From positions 1 through 44,081 of the forward strand of contig JAGTRU010000033.1 in NCBI GenBank assembly GCA_018261905.1: 44,081 bases of DNA, given 5' to 3'. The notes beneath the pieces were generated by a model. The model was not told where the DNA came from and made no database searches. It was given only the letters and a program-made list of their open reading frames with translations. Both the position numbers and the translations under genes were made by a program. Below are positions 41,045 through 44,081 of the stretch, piece by piece (within the stretch, counting starts at the first letter, position 1; each line of letters opens with the position of its first letter). Source of the DNA: Pseudomonadota bacterium. Lineage in GTDB: Bacteria > Pseudomonadota > Gammaproteobacteria > Burkholderiales > Rhodocyclaceae.

Positions 41045-41551
41045 ATGAAACTGGACAGCATGAAGGAAAGTGTCGAGTCGCTCTGGCACTCCCTGGCCGA
41101 AGGCTGGCAGCATCTGCGCCAGTCCGCCGCCAGCGCGCTCACCCATTTCCACACCGGCAGCGCCACCAGTGCGCCGTCCCGCCAGGAAGTGGACGACCTC
41201 ACTTACCTGCCCGGCCATGCCTGGTCGATGTTGGGCGGCGACGTCTTCGAGGACGGCAAGCGCCTGGTGGTCAGGCTGGAAGTCCCGGGCATGGAAAAGA
41301 AGGATTTCGCCATCGAAGTGCTCGACAAGACCCTGGTCGTCACCGGCGAGAAGCGTTTCCAGCGCGAAAGCAGCGAAGGCCGCTGGCAGGTCGTGCAATG
41401 CGCCTACGGCAGCTTCCGCCGGGAAATCCCGCTGACCGCCGAGGTCCTGCTCGACGCGGCGCAGGCGACCTACCACAACGGCGTCCTGCGCATCGAGCTG
41501 CCCAAGGCCGAACCCGGCGCGCTGCGTTCGCGTTCCATCCCGGTGCACTGA
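41045..41551 (+). CDS. Small heat-shock protein Hsp20 (third copy)
   Basis: A 168-residue Hsp20, the longest of the three. An N-terminal helical arm of about 55 residues precedes the core, which includes LVVRLEVPGMEKKDF and YHNGVLRIEL. An AAGGAG site is present, 24 bases after the second copy. A GC-rich stretch after the stop (41552-41640) has no T-run, so no clear terminator is seen before the next nif promoter. Confidence 0.92.
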   Translation: MKLDSMKESVESLWHSLAEGWQHLRQSAASALTHFHTGSATSAPSRQEVDDLTYLPGHAWSMLGGDVFEDGKRLVVRLEVPGMEKKDFAIEVLDKTLVVTGEKRFQRESSEGRWQVVQCAYGSFRREIPLTAEVLLDAAQATYHNGVLRIELPKAEPGALRSRSIPVH

Positions 41552-41652
41552 TCACCGCCGGCGCCGACCGCCGGAGCCGCGGCAAATCCCGCCCCGGCCC
41601 CGGCGGCGGCGCGCCCCCGCCAACCACCGGCAGTTGGCGGCCAGCCCGCTTT

Positions 41653-41668
41653 TGTCGCAAATGCGACA
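41653..41668. promoter_or_regulatory. NifA upstream activator site (ferredoxin-nifZ-nifF)
   Basis: TGTCG-CAAATG-CGACA in the extended form, about 75 bases upstream of the predicted start of the ferredoxin operon. Confidence 0.9.
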
Positions 41669-41711
41669 GCGACAACACTGCCCAAACCACTGAATTTACG
41701 GCCTTTAGACC

Positions 41712-41727
41712 TGGCACTCCCCTTGCA
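41712..41727 (+). promoter_or_regulatory. Sigma-54 promoter of ferredoxin-nifZ-nifF
   Basis: TGGCACTCCCCTTGCA, a complete -24/-12 consensus with 10 bases between GG and GC. The predicted start is near 41738, about 19 bases before the ferredoxin ATG. Confidence 0.93.
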
Positions 41728-41756
41728 TTGGTTTAGCCATCAACAAGGAGAGTCTG

Positions 41757-42086
41757 ATGGCCAAACCCAAGAAACACGTCTTCGTCTGCGTCCAGGGGCG
41801 CCCCAGCGGCCACCCGCGCAGTTCCTGTCAGGAAAAGGGCTGCGCCCAGACCTGGCAGGCCTTCTCGGATGAGTTCACCGCCCGCAACCTGTGGTCTTCC
41901 GGCATCCAGCTGACCAATACCGGCTGCCTCGGTCCCTGCCATGTCGGGCCGAGCGTCCTGGTCTATCCGGAAGGCATCATGTACACCGGCGTCAAACCCG
42001 AAGACGTCGGCGTCATCATCGACGAACACCTGCTGTTCGACCAGCCGGTCGAACGCCTGCTCGCCCCCCCCGACGTCTGGAGCTGA
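41757..42086 (+). CDS. Thioredoxin-like [2Fe-2S] ferredoxin (Shethna I type)
   Basis: A 109-residue thioredoxin-fold [2Fe-2S] ferredoxin. The ligand pattern is visible: CVQGRPSGHPRSSCQ in the first part and NTGCLGPCHVGPSV later. In Azotobacter a homologous Shethna I ferredoxin is nif-linked. It is the first gene behind the nif promoter, with an AAGGAG site, and probably serves as an electron carrier or cluster donor. Confidence 0.92.
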   Translation: MAKPKKHVFVCVQGRPSGHPRSSCQEKGCAQTWQAFSDEFTARNLWSSGIQLTNTGCLGPCHVGPSVLVYPEGIMYTGVKPEDVGVIIDEHLLFDQPVERLLAPPDVWS

Positions 42087-42090
42087 GATC

Positions 42091-42360
42091 ATGGAAGACT
42101 ACCAATACGAAATCGGCGAGCTGGTCTATGCCGCCGTCGATATCCTCAACGATGGCGGCATGCCCGGCGTCGACGACGAGGAAGGCCTAATCGCCCCGGC
42201 CGGTATGCGCGGCATGGTCATCCAGACCGGCTACGCCGAAGCAGACGAAACCCAGCACGTCTATCTGATCCGTTTCGAAAACGGCCCGGAAGGCGCGCTC
42301 GGCGACCCGGTCGGCTGCCTGCCGGAAGAGCTGACCCAGGAAGAACCGGCGACCACCTGA
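42091..42360 (+). CDS. nifZ: NifZ family protein
   Basis: An 89-residue protein of the NifZ family, which helps form the second P-cluster pair of the NifDK protein. The N-terminus (YQYEIGELVYAAVDILNDG) and the GMRGMVIQTGY segment are typical. It is shorter than many NifZ proteins (100-150 residues) and ends in an acidic tail. The ATG at 42091 lies 4 bases after the ferredoxin stop. Confidence 0.85.
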   Translation: MEDYQYEIGELVYAAVDILNDGGMPGVDDEEGLIAPAGMRGMVIQTGYAEADETQHVYLIRFENGPEGALGDPVGCLPEELTQEEPATT

Positions 42361-42364
42361 TCCC

Positions 42365-42898
42365 ATGGCCAGCATCGGCATCTTTTTCGGCACCGACACC
42401 GGGCGCACCCGGCTGCTCGCCAAGCAGATCGCCAAGAAGCTCGGCGATGCAGCCGCGGCGCCGGTCAATATCGGGCGCACGACGCTGGCCGATTTCCTCG
42501 CCTACGATGCGCTGATCCTCGGCAGCCCGACGCTCGGCGAAGGCGAACTGCCCGGCCTGTCCACCGGCCTGACCCAGGCGAGCTGGGAGGAATTCCTGCC
42601 GCAACTGGCCGCGGCCGACCTGAGGGGCAAGACCATTGCCATCTACGGCCTGGGCGACCAGAAAAAGTACCCGGACGAATTCGTCGACGCCATCGGCATC
42701 ATTCACGATGCCGTCGTTGCTGCTGGCGCAACCGTCGTCGGTCGCTGGCCGACGGCCGGCTACGAATTCAAGGCATCGCAGGCCGTCGATGGCGACGACT
42801 TCCTCGGCCTGGCCATCGACCAGATCAACCAGCCGCTGCTCACCGAAGAACGCCTCGACACCTGGCTAGCGCAGATCACCCCGGCACTGCTGCGATGA
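42365..42898 (+). CDS. nifF: Nitrogenase flavodoxin NifF
   Basis: A 177-residue long-chain flavodoxin. The FMN phosphate loop FFGTDTGRTRLLAKQI (residues about 7-22), the PTLGEGELPG loop and YGLGDQKKYPDEF loop match NifF. Flavodoxin passes electrons from Rnf or another donor to the nitrogenase Fe protein. It lies 4 bases after nifZ. Confidence 0.95.
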   Translation: MASIGIFFGTDTGRTRLLAKQIAKKLGDAAAAPVNIGRTTLADFLAYDALILGSPTLGEGELPGLSTGLTQASWEEFLPQLAAADLRGKTIAIYGLGDQKKYPDEFVDAIGIIHDAVVAAGATVVGRWPTAGYEFKASQAVDGDDFLGLAIDQINQPLLTEERLDTWLAQITPALLR

Positions 42899-43200
42899 AC
42901 CTCAATCCCTGGGCCGCGCCCAAGTCACGGGAAATCCGCCGCGTTCTCGTTTCGCTCGACGAGCGCGTCGCCAGCACCTGCGACATCGAAACCGACGCCG
43001 GCAACGATCCGCAGATCGTCACCCTGCGCCACACCGAACTCGCCAAGCTGCGCGCCCACATCTACGTGCACGGCCAGAAAGCCGGCACCTACGGCATTTT
43101 CTTCGAATACCCGCACCCGGTGCCGGGCATCCTGGAAAGCGAAGAAAACCTGCCGCTCCCCAAACTGCTCGCCAGCATCGCCCTGCATTTCGACGCCTGA
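42895..43200 (+). CDS. Unidentified small protein coupled to nifF
   Basis: A 101-residue protein whose ATG overlaps the nifF stop (ATGA), so it is translationally coupled. I cannot name the family. It is soluble with a single cysteine (STCDIET), a basic start (APKSREIRRVLVSLDE) and a Pro/Tyr-rich loop (FFEYPHPVPG). By position it is a likely accessory of NifF or nitrogenase electron transfer; no function is claimed. Confidence 0.8.
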   Translation: MNLNPWAAPKSREIRRVLVSLDERVASTCDIETDAGNDPQIVTLRHTELAKLRAHIYVHGQKAGTYGIFFEYPHPVPGILESEENLPLPKLLASIALHFDA

Positions 43201-43582
43201 TCGGCGGTAACGCCAGGCCAGGCCGGGATTTCCTTTACGCCTGGGCGAAATGCTTTCAGAATGCTCGTCTCCCGCGCACGAGCAGAAAAAACACAGGGCG
43301 GTCTCAAGCAATAAGCGAAACACATTGCGCCAAAATCCGGGGGACGCCAACCAAACGACAATTGCCTCGCCAGGCTCGGCCCGAACGGTGGGGAATAAAT
43401 CTGTGCTTTCCTAAGCCGTGGCCGGACCGACTTGGCACCCGGGAAGCGCAAGCACAAAAACATGCCATTGGCAAAATTACACTGCAATATCCCGCCCGAA
43501 ACGCGTAAAATTCGCAGTCAATCATTTGTCATGACGCAACAACAAATGATTTACCCTCTCCGATTCCGCCAGCGAGACCCGC
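43201..43582. other. Gap between the nifF operon and vgrG
   Basis: 382 bases without a recognisable gene. It contains a weak sigma-54-like element at 43433-43449 (TGGCACCCGGGAAGCGC; GG and GC correctly spaced, poor -12 box). It also has the inverted repeat at 43520-43551. No clear terminator for the nifF transcript is seen; a stem near 43263-43285 is not followed by a T-run on the plus strand. Confidence 0.4.
43520..43551. repeat. Perfect inverted repeat upstream of vgrG
   Basis: AATCATTTGT (43520-43529) and its exact complement (43542-43551) with a 12-base spacer, ending 31 bases before the vgrG ATG. It may be an operator or a leader hairpin. Confidence 0.5.
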
Positions 43583-44081
43583 ATGCCCCCGCTTTTCACC
43601 TCCGACACCCGCCTCTACGATTTGATCTGGCGCGCCGAAGGCGGTCCGCCCGTGGCGGTCGAAGCCTGGTGGGGCAAGGAGTGCCTCTCGGAGGGGTTTG
43701 AGTATTGCATCGACCTGCTGGCCACCGATGCCTACCTCGAACTCAAGGCTTTCCTCGGCCGTGCCGTCACCCTCAAGACCCGCCTCTCTGACGGCAGCGA
43801 CTACGCCCGCAGCGGCCTTGTCCGGGCCGCGCAGAAACTGGGGGCCGACGGCGGCTTCGCCCGGTATCGCATCACGGTCGTGCCCTGGGTCTGGCTACTC
43901 AGCCGTGGCCGGCATAACCGGGTGTTCCAGGAACGTCGCGTCGTCGACATCATTGATACCCTCTTCGCCGACTACGCCGACATCGCCGCCTGGCAGTGGA
44001 GCGACGACGTCGCCACCTTCCTGGCCGATGCCCGGCCCCGCAGTTATTGTGTCCAGTACGGGGAAAGCGACTACCAATTTG
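43583..44081 (+). CDS. vgrG: Type VI secretion tip protein VgrG, 5' part
   Basis: An open frame from the ATG at 43583 to the right edge (166 codons, no stop), so the gene is cut by the window. The translation matches the start of VgrG/Rhs-associated spike proteins: FEYCIDLLATDAYLELKAFLG, RRVVDIIDTLFADY and YCVQYGESDYQF as landmarks. The last is the conserved motif about 160 residues in. VgrG trimers tip the type VI secretion tube and carry effectors. It marks the end of the nif region. Confidence 0.88.
   Translation, partial: MPPLFTSDTRLYDLIWRAEGGPPVAVEAWWGKECLSEGFEYCIDLLATDAYLELKAFLGRAVTLKTRLSDGSDYARSGLVRAAQKLGADGGFARYRITVVPWVWLLSRGRHNRVFQERRVVDIIDTLFADYADIAAWQWSDDVATFLADARPRSYCVQYGESDYQF

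Noticed and set aside
43263..43291. Hairpin with an A-run as a terminator of the nifF operon
   Set aside because: The A-run follows on the plus strand; a plus-strand terminator needs T, and on the minus strand no gene ends there.
1..44081. CRISPR arrays, tRNA genes, intact insertion sequences
   Set aside because: No regularly spaced repeats, no cloverleaf-like sequence and no transposase frame with terminal inverted repeats were recognised by eye.

Overview
The window is a GC-rich proteobacterial chromosome segment dominated by nitrogen-fixation (nif) genes. Molybdenum-nitrogenase maturation genes, a NifL-controlled NifA, an Rnf complex, a split-alpha transhydrogenase, nif flavodoxin and nif ferredoxins suggest a diazotrophic betaproteobacterium of the Rhodocyclales (Dechloromonas/Azonexus/Azospira type). 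The taxon is inferred from gene content only. The structural genes nifHDK, and nifB and nifV, are not in the window.

Layout. Positions 1-300 hold the minus-strand promoter and boxA leader of an rRNA operon whose 16S gene must lie off the left edge. On the minus strand, 442-2928 is iscA(nif)-nifU-nifS, and 3051-7163 is nifN-nifX-rseC-like-DUF269-DUF683-fdxB and two small conserved-looking genes. Between nifN and its usual partner nifE (18308-19708) lies about 11 kb of unrelated DNA: a ccoG/fixG gene, an RND efflux operon (OMF-MFP-RND-SDR-MaoC) with a divergent TetR regulator, and the wreck of a divergent LysR/MFS pair. Beyond nifE come an OmpA-type lipoprotein, an unusual two-repeat protein with a lysine-rich linker and helix-hairpin-helix tail, and a CPA antiporter. 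Then follow pntAA-pntAB-pntB (23212-25993) and the rnf operon in the order G-E-rseC-A-B-C-D-H (26082-31964).

On the plus strand, nifL-nifA (32304-35476) diverge from rnfG, followed by a chemoreceptor with a CZB domain. A general block comes next: a Sir2 deacylase, a carboxylesterase, cbpA-cbpM, and three tandem Hsp20 genes read from facing heat-shock-type promoters. A second plus-strand nif operon follows (2Fe-2S ferredoxin, nifZ, nifF, a small unknown gene, 41757-43200). The window ends inside a VgrG gene of type VI secretion.

Regulation is the strongest thread. The ten-base palindrome TGTCG-N6-CGACA occurs exactly in front of iscA(nif), nifE, the helix-hairpin-helix gene, rnfG/nifL and the ferredoxin. 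It contains the NifA activator site TGT-N10-ACA. Sigma-54 elements with correct GG-N10-GC spacing lie at iscA(nif), nifN, nifE, rnfG, nifL and the ferredoxin gene. Together the genes describe cofactor assembly (NifU/S, IscA, NifE/N/X), electron supply (Rnf, flavodoxin, ferredoxins, possibly transhydrogenase) and redox control (NifL/NifA) of one nitrogenase regulon, interrupted by accessory DNA.
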